This document shows, piece by piece, positions 1-8,006 of a stretch of 47,222 nt of DNA. This DNA comes from Chamaesiphon sp. 341R_metabat_111. Lineage in GTDB: Bacteria; Cyanobacteriota; Cyanobacteriia; Cyanobacteriales; Chamaesiphonaceae. Each line of letters opens with the position of its first letter. Position 1 is the stretch's first letter. Location of the stretch: NCBI GenBank assembly GCA_025351825.1, contig JANXVE010000074.1:1-47222 (forward strand), in the 5' to 3' direction. The notes beneath the pieces were generated by a model. The model was given only the letters and a program-made list of their open reading frames with translations, searched no databases and had not been told where the DNA came from. The position numbers and the translations under genes are program-made.

Positions 1-147
1 GCCCCCTTTTTACCAATCTGGGATCTCCAAATGCTTGCGAGTCAATTTGTTCTGCATGGATTAAAATTGGGTTTTCCATATGCGCTTACACTTTCTAGGT
101 CTTTTTGATTCTAAACTGACTTGTGTATACACCGTAGCCTCCGAGGA

Positions 148-304
148 GGGGATTTACCCACCCCGCCCTACGGGCACCCCTCCTCGGAGGGGATTTACCC
201 ACCCAGTCATCCTAGTGATGCGAGTTAAAGACATTTTCGAGAGGCGTTTGAGGTAAAATCCCTTCCCTGGAGGGGTGCCCGTAGGGCGGGGTGGGTAAAT
301 CCCC
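148..304. repeat. Inverted repeat pair downstream of ald
   Basis: Two 36-bp arms, 148-183 and 269-304, are exact reverse complements separated by 85 bp. Each arm carries the core CCCACCCCGCCCTACGGGCA flanked by GGGGATTTA and CCCCTCC. A partial direct copy follows the first arm at about 185-204. The second arm ends 1 bp before the ald stop codon, so it could fold in the ald transcript. A related copy lies at 14829-14878, so this is a dispersed family. Bases 1-147 hold no gene that I can support. Confidence 0.85.
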
Positions 305-305
305 G

Positions 306-1397
306 CTACACACTAGCTAAATCAGGAAAAACCTCTCGTACTGCTGGATGAATGATCTTACCTGCTTGAACATTTACACCTTTAGCCAGATTTGGATCTA
401 GATCTAGGGCTTCCAAACCTCGATCGGCTAGTTTAATCACATAGGGCGCGGTACTATTATTCAATGCTTGAGTTGCTGTCCATGGTACAGCTCCAGGCAT
501 ATTTGGGACACCGTAATGGACGACTCCCGATTCGAGATAAACGGGGCTAGTGTGCGAAGTCGGGCGGACTGTCTCAATGCAGCCCCCTTGATCCACTGCG
601 ACATCAATAATTACCGATCCTGGCTTCATCTGGGCGACAAGGGCACTAGAGACTAAGATCGGCGCACGTTTACCCAAGATGAGGACGGCACCGATAACCA
701 AATCCGCACTCTTGACAGCAGCTTCGATATTAGATGTATTGCTGTAGAGATAACTAACACGAGAACCAAAAATAGTTTCTAGGTAGCTCAACCTGTCGAT
801 ATTAACATCCAGTATCGTCACCTGTGCGCCCATGCCTACCGCCATCCGTGCGGCTTCTGTCCCGACAATTCCGCCACCGAGAATAGTTACTTGTCCAGCT
901 TGGACACCTGGCACACCGCCGAGGAGGACACCACTACCGCCCTGTTGTTTCTCCAGAAATCTGGCCCCAAATTGAACGGACAATCGCCCTGCAATAATGC
1001 TCATGGGAGAAAGCAGGGGTAGTTTCCCATCTGGCAATTCTACCGTCTCATAAGCGATCGCATTGACTCTGGTATCGATTAATTGTTCTGTCAACGTCCG
1101 ATTGGCGGCGAGATGGAGATAGGTAAATAGCAATAAGTCTTTTTGGAGATACCCATACTCACTCGCTAGCGGTTCTTTGACTTTAACCACCATTTGTCGA
1201 TCCCAAGCAGCAGCCGCTGTCGAGACTATCTTCGCTCCTGCTTGCACATACCGATCGTCAGGAAAACTAGAGCCTAAACCAGCCCCAGTTTCGATGTATA
1301 CTTGGTGTCCGCGATCGATTAATGTCCGCGCGATACTCGGCGTTAATCCGACCCGAAATTCTTGGTCTTTGGTTTCTTTGGGGATGCCAATTTCCAT
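306..1397 (-). CDS. ald: Alanine dehydrogenase
   Basis: Catalyses reversible NAD-dependent oxidative deamination of L-alanine to pyruvate and ammonium in the cytosol. The 363-residue length is normal for the family. The N-terminus [16 protein letters not shown] is the family signature. K74 (in VKVKEP) and H95 (in FTYLHLA) sit at the canonical substrate-binding and catalytic positions. A Rossmann loop [10 protein letters not shown] lies near residue 175. The ATG at 1397 is the only sensible start. The next gene is divergent, so the about 50-bp gap probably holds both promoters. The 3' end abuts a large inverted repeat. Confidence 0.95.
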   Translation of the reverse strand: MEIGIPKETKDQEFRVGLTPSIARTLIDRGHQVYIETGAGLGSSFPDDRYVQAGAKIVSTAAAAWDRQMVVKVKEPLASEYGYLQKDLLLFTYLHLAANRTLTEQLIDTRVNAIAYETVELPDGKLPLLSPMSIIAGRLSVQFGARFLEKQQGGSGVLLGGVPGVQAGQVTILGGGIVGTEAARMAVGMGAQVTILDVNIDRLSYLETIFGSRVSYLYSNTSNIEAAVKSADLVIGAVLILGKRAPILVSSALVAQMKPGSVIIDVAVDQGGCIETVRPTSHTSPVYLESGVVHYGVPNMPGAVPWTATQALNNSTAPYVIKLADRGLEALDLDPNLAKGVNVQAGKIIHPAVREVFPDLASV

Positions 1398-1445
1398 GCT
1401 TTTTATTTATGCTGGATTAAAGTTAATCTTTATCTGATTTTAAAT

Positions 1446-2000
1446 GTGAATTATCTGCCTGTCTGTACTCCAGGGATCGGAAACTGGTGCGATGTGTCTG
1501 TTGTCAGGCTGTATCAAGAATCTACGCCTGTCCTTGCGTCAACACCGCAGACTTGTCCGGTAAAAGTGGAGAGTCTCACCAATTTATTAGTCCGAGATTT
1601 ACCTGGCTACACCAATCGACTAATTCAACAACGACGTAGCCGGACTGATAAATTATACAGCTCGATCGTTACAGCTAGTATGCCCGAATTAACACCGATC
1701 GAAACCAGCAGTCGCGAATATCCAGCTCGGTTTCCCCAAGCAGCTTCAACCCAAGTCTTCATCGGCACCCTGGAACGCCAGTACACAGGGCTTCAGTCTA
1801 CCCAGTTGCAACAGTTTTACTGGCTATTTCTTGCCCAAACTCGCATGGGCTGGCGATTGGCAAATATTTATTCCCGCACCAGTAATTTTCCCACTGCCAA
1901 CACTGCTATTTCACCCCCCATGGAAAGTAGCAAAACTGTCGTCGGCGAAGCAATCCGAATTTGGCTCAATGATTGTTATTTGGGGAAGGTGAAGGAGTAG
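1446..2000 (+). CDS. Conserved cyanobacterial hypothetical protein
   Basis: The open frame runs from 1362, but those first codons lie antisense to the ald start region, so I chose the GTG at 1446 (184 aa). The start is uncertain. The body resembles a family I know only as cyanobacterial hypothetical proteins: a CPVKVESLTNLLVRDLPGY segment, a middle TLERQY segment, then LQQFYWLFLAQTRMGWRLA and a C-terminal AIRIWLNDC. No membrane segment or catalytic motif is obvious. The sequence CTP..C near the start hints at an exported protein whose signal peptide is not clearly visible. It is co-directional with the PAP2 gene 54 bp downstream. Confidence 0.7.
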   Translation: MNYLPVCTPGIGNWCDVSVVRLYQESTPVLASTPQTCPVKVESLTNLLVRDLPGYTNRLIQQRRSRTDKLYSSIVTASMPELTPIETSSREYPARFPQAASTQVFIGTLERQYTGLQSTQLQQFYWLFLAQTRMGWRLANIYSRTSNFPTANTAISPPMESSKTVVGEAIRIWLNDCYLGKVKE

Positions 2001-2054
2001 GCTTTGAGCTTTTGACAATTGGTGATAACCTGCTGATAAATCAGGGAAATAATT

Positions 2055-2636
2055 ATGTCTTGGAAAAATGGATCGATTGCGGCGATTATCGCCATGTCGG
2101 GATTGACTTTTGCGCCCAAAGTCCAAGCTCAAACTGTGACAAATAAAGGGTTTTCTGATTTTGTCTCTGGGCCAGGAACTATCCTGTATCTGGGTGGAGC
2201 GTCCTTGTTACCATTACTTACTGATGGCTCTCAAGGCGGACAACATTCCTTGCGAGTAGTTGATGCTCTCGCTACCAGTGCAGCACTATGTACTGGACTC
2301 AAAGCAGTTATCAAATCTCCTCGCCCTGATGTACCTAGCGAAGTCGATAGTTTTCCTAGTTGTCATGCGACAACAGCCTTTGCAGTCGCCAGGATTCAAA
2401 GCCACTATCATCCCGACTATGCCGCGCTCTGGTATGGAGGCGCAGCTTTGATTAGTTATTCACGAGTAGATCTCAATCGTCACCGTTTTACCGATGTGTT
2501 AATTGGTGCAGGTTTGGGTTATTTAGTCGGAGACATTGAACTAAGGCAAAAGAATGGATTGATCTTATTTCCACTCATCGGTCAAGATAATCAAGGAAAC
2601 ACAGTCGTCGGCTTGCAAGTCAAAGGCGAATTCTAA
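2055..2636 (+). CDS. PAP2-superfamily phosphatase, exported/membrane
   Basis: A 193-aa protein of the type-2 phosphatidic acid phosphatase fold, probably dephosphorylating a lipid or polyprenyl phosphate at the periplasmic face. All three PAP2 motifs are present: K83..R90-P91 (KAVIKSPRP), P101-S-C-H104 (FPSCHA) and S136-R..H143...D147 (SRVDLNRHRFTD). An N-terminal signal peptide ends near AQA (about residue 26), followed by hydrophobic helices. The protein is shorter than six-helix PAP2 enzymes, with few clear membrane spans. Substrate cannot be read from sequence. Catalytic residues H104, H143 and D147 look intact. Confidence 0.88.
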   Translation: MSWKNGSIAAIIAMSGLTFAPKVQAQTVTNKGFSDFVSGPGTILYLGGASLLPLLTDGSQGGQHSLRVVDALATSAALCTGLKAVIKSPRPDVPSEVDSFPSCHATTAFAVARIQSHYHPDYAALWYGGAALISYSRVDLNRHRFTDVLIGAGLGYLVGDIELRQKNGLILFPLIGQDNQGNTVVGLQVKGEF

Positions 2637-2726
2637 TTCTTAATATTTGCTTGCAAATGTGGCGGATACTTCCAAAGCAGTCTAGAGTAAGAAGTAGTAG
2701 TGGAGACCATCGGTCAGAGGTTGTGA

Positions 2727-3344
2727 ATGAGTCAGCAAAGTCCTTACGATCGGCTAGGTGTAGCAGAAGATGCTACCTTTGAAGAGGTTCAAGCTGCCAA
2801 ACAGCGAGTGCTTGCTCGATCGGGTGGAGATACACAGCTACAAGATAGTGTAGAAGCCGCTTATGATGCGATCGTCATGGAACGGCTCAAACTCCGCCAG
2901 CAGGGTAAAATTAAAGTGCCCGATGGCATTAGGTTCCCTGAAAAGCCGTTGGCAGCCGTACCCAAATTTCCTTCTATCTCTGTGGCAAATTCGCCCAGTT
3001 GGTTGGGCGATACTTTCGAGCGTCCTACCCAATCAGAAATATTAACAACTGCTGGTGTCTACACCGTACTAGGTGGTGCAGCAGCACTACTCGCAGGTTC
3101 ACTATTGCCAACCCTAATTGCCTTCGGTACTGGCTTCAGTCTGTACTTTATCAATCAAAAGCAACGTCGATTTAAACGCGCTTTGTTGGGCACTTTATTT
3201 GCGCTGGTGCTGGGTACTGTTGTTGCTGGGCTGCTGGTAAATACATTGCAATTACCTGTCGGTCAAATTGGACTCAGTGGAGAAGTTTTTGCTGGCTTAT
3301 TAATTTTTGTATTGTTGTGGGTTACGAGTACTTTTACGAAGTAA
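2727..3344 (+). CDS. CPP1-like J-domain-like membrane protein
   Basis: A 205-aa protein with an N-terminal J-like domain (SPYDRLGVAEDATFEEVQAA, residues 5-24) lacking the HPD motif. About three hydrophobic helices follow (residues 110-200). This is the layout of CPP1 (chaperone-like protein of POR1; DUF3353), conserved in cyanobacteria and plastids. In plants the homologue stabilises light-dependent protochlorophyllide oxidoreductase. A thylakoid chaperone role here is inferred from the family. The ATG follows GTTGTGA with no strong Shine-Dalgarno. It converges with deoC, with a hairpin between them. Confidence 0.85.
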   Translation: MSQQSPYDRLGVAEDATFEEVQAAKQRVLARSGGDTQLQDSVEAAYDAIVMERLKLRQQGKIKVPDGIRFPEKPLAAVPKFPSISVANSPSWLGDTFERPTQSEILTTAGVYTVLGGAAALLAGSLLPTLIAFGTGFSLYFINQKQRRFKRALLGTLFALVLGTVVAGLLVNTLQLPVGQIGLSGEVFAGLLIFVLLWVTSTFTK

Positions 3345-3365
3345 CCAAAGTCGATCTCTATTCTT

Positions 3366-3401
3366 TACCTGCGACTAGAGTCACCGCTGATATCGCAGGT
3401 A
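3366..3401. terminator. Likely bidirectional hairpin between convergent genes
   Basis: A 9-bp perfect stem (TACCTGCGA 3366-3374, TCGCAGGTA 3393-3401) with an 18-nt loop sits between the convergent CPP1-like gene and deoC. There is no clear T-run, so termination is inferred from position and stem. Confidence 0.5.
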
Positions 3402-3408
3402 GCTCTTA

Positions 3409-4077
3409 TTAATCCTGTTCGCGTTGCTTCAATAAATCGACACCCATTGAGGTGCCCAGTCTGCTAGCTCCAGCGAGAATCAATTCTACAGCTCGATCGT
3501 GTGTGACAATACCACCAGCGGCTTTGATGCCAACTTGGTCTTTAGTTAGTTCTTTGAGTAGTCGCACATCTGCAATAGTCGCAGCACCACTCCAACCCGT
3601 TCCTGTTGCTAGCATTCTCGCACCTGCATCCATGCAGAGCTGCGCTGCCATGATTTGCTCTGGCTCGGTTAGCAGAGACATTTCCAGAATCGCTTTCACT
3701 AGCAAGCCTGTAGACTCAGCGATCTCGGCAATCTCGCGGTGGACATCATCAATTTTCCCCGCCTTCAACCAGCCGATATTAATTATCACATCTAGTTCCT
3801 GAGCACCATTTTCCATCGCCTCCTGAGCTTCAAATAATTTACTCGCTGTTGTTGTCGCCCCAGTTGGAAACCCAATCGCCGTGCAGATTTGAATCCGTTT
3901 TTGGTGCAATAGAGCCGTAACTTGCCGCACATAGCAGGGGTTGACACAAACAGCGGCAAATCCATATCTATCCGCTTCTTCACAGGATCGATCTACCATT
4001 TCCGGCGTGGCAATACCCAGCAAGGAATGGTCGATAAATGGAGCAATGTCGAGATTTTCAGAGTGTTCGGTTCGCAT
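3409..4077 (-). CDS. deoC: Deoxyribose-phosphate aldolase family (DeoC), Schiff-base Lys missing
   Basis: A 222-aa TIM-barrel protein of the DeoC/DERA family, which cleaves 2-deoxyribose-5-phosphate to glyceraldehyde-3-phosphate and acetaldehyde. Family landmarks are IDHSLL (15-20), VNPCYV (45-50), AIGFPTGA (67-74), ELDVIINIG (94-102, with the general-acid Asp) and IKAAGGI (184-190, with the second conserved Lys). The segment that normally reads FxKTSTG reads LATGTGWSG (about 156-164), so alanine replaces the Schiff-base lysine. Activity is therefore doubtful, or the protein has drifted. Family membership is firm. Whether this is common in cyanobacterial DeoC I cannot check. Confidence 0.88.
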   Translation of the reverse strand: MRTEHSENLDIAPFIDHSLLGIATPEMVDRSCEEADRYGFAAVCVNPCYVRQVTALLHQKRIQICTAIGFPTGATTTASKLFEAQEAMENGAQELDVIINIGWLKAGKIDDVHREIAEIAESTGLLVKAILEMSLLTEPEQIMAAQLCMDAGARMLATGTGWSGAATIADVRLLKELTKDQVGIKAAGGIVTHDRAVELILAGASRLGTSMGVDLLKQREQD

Positions 4078-4179
4078 TTAGTGGAGATGAGGACTGGGGG
4101 ACGGGGGGACTGGGGAACTCGAATCAAACCTAATCACTATCCACACTTCGGCTACGCTCAGTGCAAGCTATTCACTAAT

Positions 4180-4815
4180 TCACCTAATCTGTGACAAAAC
4201 AAAGCGCAGCCTATCGTAATCATCCTTGAGAATCAAACTAATAGTGCGTCCGGCGGTGACTAACCACGATCTGTCTCGCGCTCTGAGCTGATGAATCTCC
4301 CTAATCGTAGCTGCTGTTAGAGCTTCCACTGGCGCACCTTGCACCTGTAAAAGTGTCCGCAAAAATTCTAACTGCTCGCTAAACCTGATAATCTCCTCGG
4401 AACTGCACTGATACACCCCCTGATGGATTTGAGGCGGACGCGGTGGGAGATATTGATACATTTGCCCTTTCTCGTCTTCAAAGCCGATAATAGCGGCTTT
4501 GAACTCAGTTTTGAGCATGGCGAAGATTTGGGGTTGCTCCTCGCGCAATTCGTCCAGAGACATGCCCAAAGCACGAGCGCGATGGACGGAATCGATCGGG
4601 GCAGTAGTCGCATGATAAACTACTGCCAGAATTTGATTACCAGTTTCCTCGTCAGCAGCTTTGACAATACTGCCAAAAGTCGGCATCACCGCCAACTTGA
4701 GATCTTCGGGTTCTAAACACTGAGCCAAAAATTCACAGGTAGATGTCTCGATTACTTCAGCGATATGCTGAGGATTTTTGGCTCCAGTGCTAAATTGAGG
4801 TAATGGTAAACGCAT
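4180..4815 (-). CDS. HAS-barrel domain protein
   Basis: A 211-aa soluble protein beginning MRLPLPQFSTGAKNPQHIAE. That N-terminus and the following VIETSTCEFLAQCLEPEDL segment match the cyanobacterial HAS-barrel proteins (the beta-barrel named from HerA helicase and ATP synthase). The barrel spans about residues 15-110 and a helical domain follows. No catalytic motif is visible. Family members are conserved in cyanobacteria but their role is unknown to me. It lies 102 bp upstream of deoC on the same strand and diverges from the lipoate ligase gene. Confidence 0.8.
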   Translation of the reverse strand: MRLPLPQFSTGAKNPQHIAEVIETSTCEFLAQCLEPEDLKLAVMPTFGSIVKAADEETGNQILAVVYHATTAPIDSVHRARALGMSLDELREEQPQIFAMLKTEFKAAIIGFEDEKGQMYQYLPPRPPQIHQGVYQCSSEEIIRFSEQLEFLRTLLQVQGAPVEALTAATIREIHQLRARDRSWLVTAGRTISLILKDDYDRLRFVLSQIR

Positions 4816-4845
4816 TTCTAAAGAAATCGGGAATATTATGGATCT

Positions 4846-4906
4846 GTAGGGGCTGGTTTATGATGTCGATTTTACTAAAAATTTCGTTCAAACCCGCCCT
4901 ACCCCT
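4846..4906. repeat. MITE-like short inverted repeat between divergent genes
   Basis: GTAGGGGCTGGTTT near 4846 pairs imperfectly with AAACCCGCCCTACCCC ending near 4905, around an AT-rich 30-bp centre. The ends resemble the widespread cyanobacterial GTAGGGGCGGGTTT repeat. It fills most of the spacer between two divergent genes, so it may affect both promoters. Confidence 0.6.
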
Positions 4907-4942
4907 CTAGCCGAAAACAATTACATCTCAGCTTTGTATTCA

Positions 4943-5692
4943 ATGGGAGATCGATCGATTAATCCAGCTAAAATTTGGCGATTAATTCCACCAATAGAGG
5001 CTAGTGGAGAGATTCAAATGTCAATCGATCTGTGGTTATTAGACCAGCACATACTAGGTCACATTCCACCAACCCTACGCTTCTACACTTGGTCGGAACC
5101 GACTATCTCTCTAGGATATCACCAACGCCACTATCCCGAACACTGGCGATCGCTAGTTTGGCAGGATTCACCTGTAGATCTAGTCAAACGTCCGACGGGT
5201 GGGCGGGGTGTACTGCATCAAGGCGATCTAACTTACGCGCTGATTGGTTCGGGATTTGTGGGCAAAAGGGTAGAAGTATATCAACAAATTTGTCAGTTTT
5301 TAATCGATGGTTGGCGATCGATCGAAATCGAATTAGGTTATGGTACAGCAGGGACAGGCTACATTCACAATCCCAATTGTTTCGGGACGGCGACAAGTGC
5401 AGATCTAGTTTGCGCGAATGGCTATAAACTAATTGGGAGTGCTCAACTAATTAAATCGGGCGCGATCCTTCAGCATGGTTCGATGCGACTCAATCCTAAT
5501 TTAGAGTTATTTAAGCAAGTGTTTAATGAAACTACTACCCTGCCACCGAGTGAGATTTCACAGTTAACTGATAGAACCATAATTGATGCTCTGATTAATT
5601 CTGCTCGGAAACATTTTCAGATAAAGTTTGAAGTTGAGCCTCTGAGCGATCGAGAATGGTTGAAAATCAAAACACAAATCAATCCCAGTTAG
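4943..5692 (+). CDS. Lipoate-protein ligase family protein (biotin/lipoate A/B ligase fold)
   Basis: A 249-aa protein that probably attaches or transfers lipoate or octanoate onto lipoyl domains (pyruvate dehydrogenase E2, GcvH). The BPL/LplA signature RPTGGRGVLHQGDLTYAL is at about residues 89-106. The conserved lysine sits in NGYKLIGSAQ (about 166-175). The N-terminus WRLIPPIEASGEIQMSIDLWL is typical of the cyanobacterial subfamily. I chose the ATG at 4943; a TTG three codons upstream at 4934 is possible. LplA-like and LipM-like activities cannot be separated by sequence reading. nth starts 23 bp downstream on the same strand. Confidence 0.82.
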   Translation: MGDRSINPAKIWRLIPPIEASGEIQMSIDLWLLDQHILGHIPPTLRFYTWSEPTISLGYHQRHYPEHWRSLVWQDSPVDLVKRPTGGRGVLHQGDLTYALIGSGFVGKRVEVYQQICQFLIDGWRSIEIELGYGTAGTGYIHNPNCFGTATSADLVCANGYKLIGSAQLIKSGAILQHGSMRLNPNLELFKQVFNETTTLPPSEISQLTDRTIIDALINSARKHFQIKFEVEPLSDREWLKIKTQINPS

Positions 5693-5715
5693 TTTTAGCA
5701 TAATTAAGATACGCA

Positions 5716-6405
5716 ATGGCAATCGATCGCAAGTGGACATCCAAGAAAAAACGAGCATTAGAAGTATTACTTAGATTAAAACGCCTATATCCAGATGCCA
5801 CTTGCAGCTTAGATTTTACAACTCCCGTTCAACTATTAGTCGCTACGATCCTTTCGGCTCAGTGTACCGATGAGCGGGTGAATAAAGTCACGCCAGCATT
5901 ATTTGCCAGATTTCCCGATGCTCGCTCGATGGCTTATGCTGATATTTTAGAGATTGAAGGATTAGTTCGATCGACTGGATTCTATCACAATAAAGCTAAA
6001 AATATTCAGGGTGCCTGCCGCAAAATCGTCGAAGAATTTGATGGTGAAGTACCACAATTGATGGAGCAACTATTAACATTGCCAGGGGTGGCTAGAAAGA
6101 CAGCAAATGTAGTTTCTGCCCATGCTTTTGGCAATATCCAAGGTGTCACTGTCGATACCCACGTTAAACGGTTGACCAATTTGATCGGTTTAACCAAACA
6201 TCAAGACCCAATTAAGATCGAACAGGATTTAATGAAATTCTTGCCCCAACCAGATTGGGAAAATTTCTCGATTATGACCATCTATCATGGTCGGGCAATC
6301 TGCAATGCCCGCAAACCCAATTGCCCCGATTGTGAGCTAGCCGAACTATGTGCCTCGGCCCATCAACCACCGAAAACCAAGGCTAAAGCTGGCATTCGGA
6401 AGTAA
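5716..6405 (+). CDS. nth: Endonuclease III
   Basis: A DNA glycosylase/AP lyase for oxidised pyrimidines in base-excision repair. The 229-aa protein has the helix-hairpin-helix LPGVARKTANV with catalytic Lys128 and the following Asp147 (VDTHVKRL). The [4Fe-4S] cysteines C196, C203, C206 and C212 follow the family spacing C-x6-C-x2-C-x5-C. Length is slightly above the 211 aa of the E. coli enzyme because of a basic C-terminal tail. All catalytic and cluster residues are present, so it should be active. Confidence 0.96.
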   Translation: MAIDRKWTSKKKRALEVLLRLKRLYPDATCSLDFTTPVQLLVATILSAQCTDERVNKVTPALFARFPDARSMAYADILEIEGLVRSTGFYHNKAKNIQGACRKIVEEFDGEVPQLMEQLLTLPGVARKTANVVSAHAFGNIQGVTVDTHVKRLTNLIGLTKHQDPIKIEQDLMKFLPQPDWENFSIMTIYHGRAICNARKPNCPDCELAELCASAHQPPKTKAKAGIRK

Positions 6406-6419
6406 CTGGCCAAATTAAT

Positions 6420-6452
6420 CTCGTTGGCGCAGCCTCTCAGAATGAGAATCGA
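6420..6452 (+). repeat. Copy of dispersed GTTGGCGGAGCCTCTC-type repeat
   Basis: GTTGGCGCAGCCTCTC followed by AGAATGAGAATCGAT resembles copies at 40961-40990 (inside a gene), 44809-44825 and, more loosely, 16949-16974. This copy lies between nth and the NtcA-type promoter. Confidence 0.65.
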
Positions 6453-6510
6453 TATCCTATGCCAAAAGTGAATTTGCTAGGTGCAATTACTGCAAAATAT
6501 TTAAAAAACG

Positions 6511-6552
6511 GTAGCAAAAACTACTAATTTAGATCCATTGCTCACGTAACTT
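6511..6552 (+). promoter_or_regulatory. NtcA-type activated promoter of the nitrate/nitrite carrier
   Basis: GTA (6511-6513), 8 nt, then TAC (6522-6524) is an exact GTAN8TAC NtcA box. It is followed after 22 nt by TAACTT (6547-6552), fitting the TAN3T -10 element. This is the classical layout of nitrogen-controlled class II promoters in cyanobacteria. It predicts activation under nitrogen limitation (2-oxoglutarate/NtcA) and repression by ammonium. The transport gene starts 37 bp downstream of the -10 box. Confidence 0.82.
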
Positions 6553-6588
6553 AAACGTAATGCCAAAAATAATACTTCATTGTTGCCC

Positions 6589-7764
6589 ATGAACAGCCCG
6601 ACTAAATCTGCTGCTAGTCAAAATCTATTCCTCGCCACAATTGCCTTTGCAGTTGCCTTTGCCAACTGGGGCATCATCTCTGGCTTGGCACCATTACTCA
6701 AAAAAGAATTAGGTTTATCCGTCACCCAAGCAAGTGTGATGATTGCGATTCCGGTGTTGCTGGGATCCGTTGGCCGAATTCCGCTGGGATTACTGACAGA
6801 TCGATATGGTGGGCGAATCGTATTTAGTATTCTACTGATGTTTACGATCGTACCAGCGATCGCACTGGCGTTAGATCATTCCTATCCCAGTCTGTTATTT
6901 TGGGGCTTTGTCATGGGCTTGGCTGGCACATCTTTTGCGGTGGGAGTAGCTTTTGTTTCTGGCTGGTTTCCCCCCAGTCAACAGGGGACGACACTAGGCA
7001 TCTACGGTGCTGGCAATATTGGTCAATCGGTAGCAGTATTTGGTGGGCCAGTTTTGGCACAGGCCATCGGTATCCCCGCAACATTTATAGTGTTTAGTCT
7101 AGCGGCTGTATTCTGGGGCATTATTTTTGCTTTTGGTGCCAACAATGCTAAACCACCGAGTCAATCAAAGACATTTGCTCAAAATATCGAAGTTCTGAAA
7201 ACCGAAAAATTAGCTTGGGTACTGAGCGGTTTCTATGCGTTGACATTTGGTGGCTTTGTCGCACTAAGTATTTATCTGCCAACTTTGTATAAGGAAGTTT
7301 TCGCGCTAGCCCCAGCAGATGCAGGTGCCAGAACAGCAATTTTTGTATTAATTGCCACCTTATCTCGGCCAATTGGTGGAGTATTAAGCGACCGATTGGG
7401 TGGTCAGAAACTATTGCTCTACGTGTTTTTGGGAATCGCGATGACGAGCTGGTTGATGGCAACTAATTCAATTTGGCTGTTCAATCTCGGCGTGGTTTGC
7501 TGCGCGGTATTATTTGGTCTGGGTAATGGCGGTGTCTTCAAGCTCGTACCCCAATATTTCCCCAATCAGACAGGGAGTGTCACCGGATTAGTCGGTGCGG
7601 CAGGTGGCTTGGGTGGATTCTTCCCACCGATCATTTTAGGAATTTGCCGAGATCTGACGGGTAGTTACGTCATCGGCTTTGTACTGCTGATCGTGTTTGC
7701 ACTCAGTTGTACTGGCGTTTTGAGCCAAACCTTTTTAAAGTCACCAGCAAAAGTATCCTCATGA
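6589..7764 (+). CDS. narK: Nitrate/nitrite MFS transporter, NarK/NasA type
   Basis: A 391-aa polytopic major facilitator with about 12 hydrophobic helices. The first-half MFS loop GRIPLGLLTDRYGGR and the nitrate-family signature GTSFAVGVAFVSGWFPPSQQ followed by GTTLGIYGAGNIGQS mark it as a NarK/NasA-family nitrate/nitrite carrier in the plasma membrane. I chose the ATG at 6589, not the upstream TTG codons. It is shorter than cyanobacterial NrtP. The NtcA box upstream supports a nitrogen-assimilation role. Direction of transport (nitrate uptake versus nitrite) cannot be told from sequence. No nitrate or nitrite reductase gene lies in the window. Confidence 0.88.
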   Translation: MNSPTKSAASQNLFLATIAFAVAFANWGIISGLAPLLKKELGLSVTQASVMIAIPVLLGSVGRIPLGLLTDRYGGRIVFSILLMFTIVPAIALALDHSYPSLLFWGFVMGLAGTSFAVGVAFVSGWFPPSQQGTTLGIYGAGNIGQSVAVFGGPVLAQAIGIPATFIVFSLAAVFWGIIFAFGANNAKPPSQSKTFAQNIEVLKTEKLAWVLSGFYALTFGGFVALSIYLPTLYKEVFALAPADAGARTAIFVLIATLSRPIGGVLSDRLGGQKLLLYVFLGIAMTSWLMATNSIWLFNLGVVCCAVLFGLGNGGVFKLVPQYFPNQTGSVTGLVGAAGGLGGFFPPIILGICRDLTGSYVIGFVLLIVFALSCTGVLSQTFLKSPAKVSS

Positions 7765-7781
7765 TTCTAATGGTGATTTTT

Positions 7782-7799
7782 GCCGTCTTTGAGGACGGC
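7782..7799 (+). terminator. Short GC hairpin after the nitrate carrier
   Basis: GCCGTC (7782-7787) and GACGGC (7794-7799) form a 6-bp stem with a 6-nt loop, closely followed by GATTTT. This is a weak but well-placed intrinsic terminator. The rest of 7765-8006 holds the gap2 leader and no clear gene. Confidence 0.5.
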
Positions 7800-8006
7800 T
7801 GATTTTAGTGAAACCTTTCATATGCAAGAGTTACGGGCACCTTTAGACCGAGTTGTAGTGGTCAACTCGTGCATCTGTCGGTTACTTGTCAGAATTGAAA
7901 AAGTTATCATTCTAATCCAGATAAAGTCAAAGATGTGTATGGTTTGCGATATGATCTGGTCTTATAACTGGATACTGAGATTTTAGGAAAAGAGGGTTTA
8001 TAGGCT

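Noticed and set aside
7780-7986. 68-aa ORF in the gap2 leader
   Set aside because: It begins in a terminator hairpin and has no recognisable composition or start site; the region is better read as the gap2 promoter and leader.
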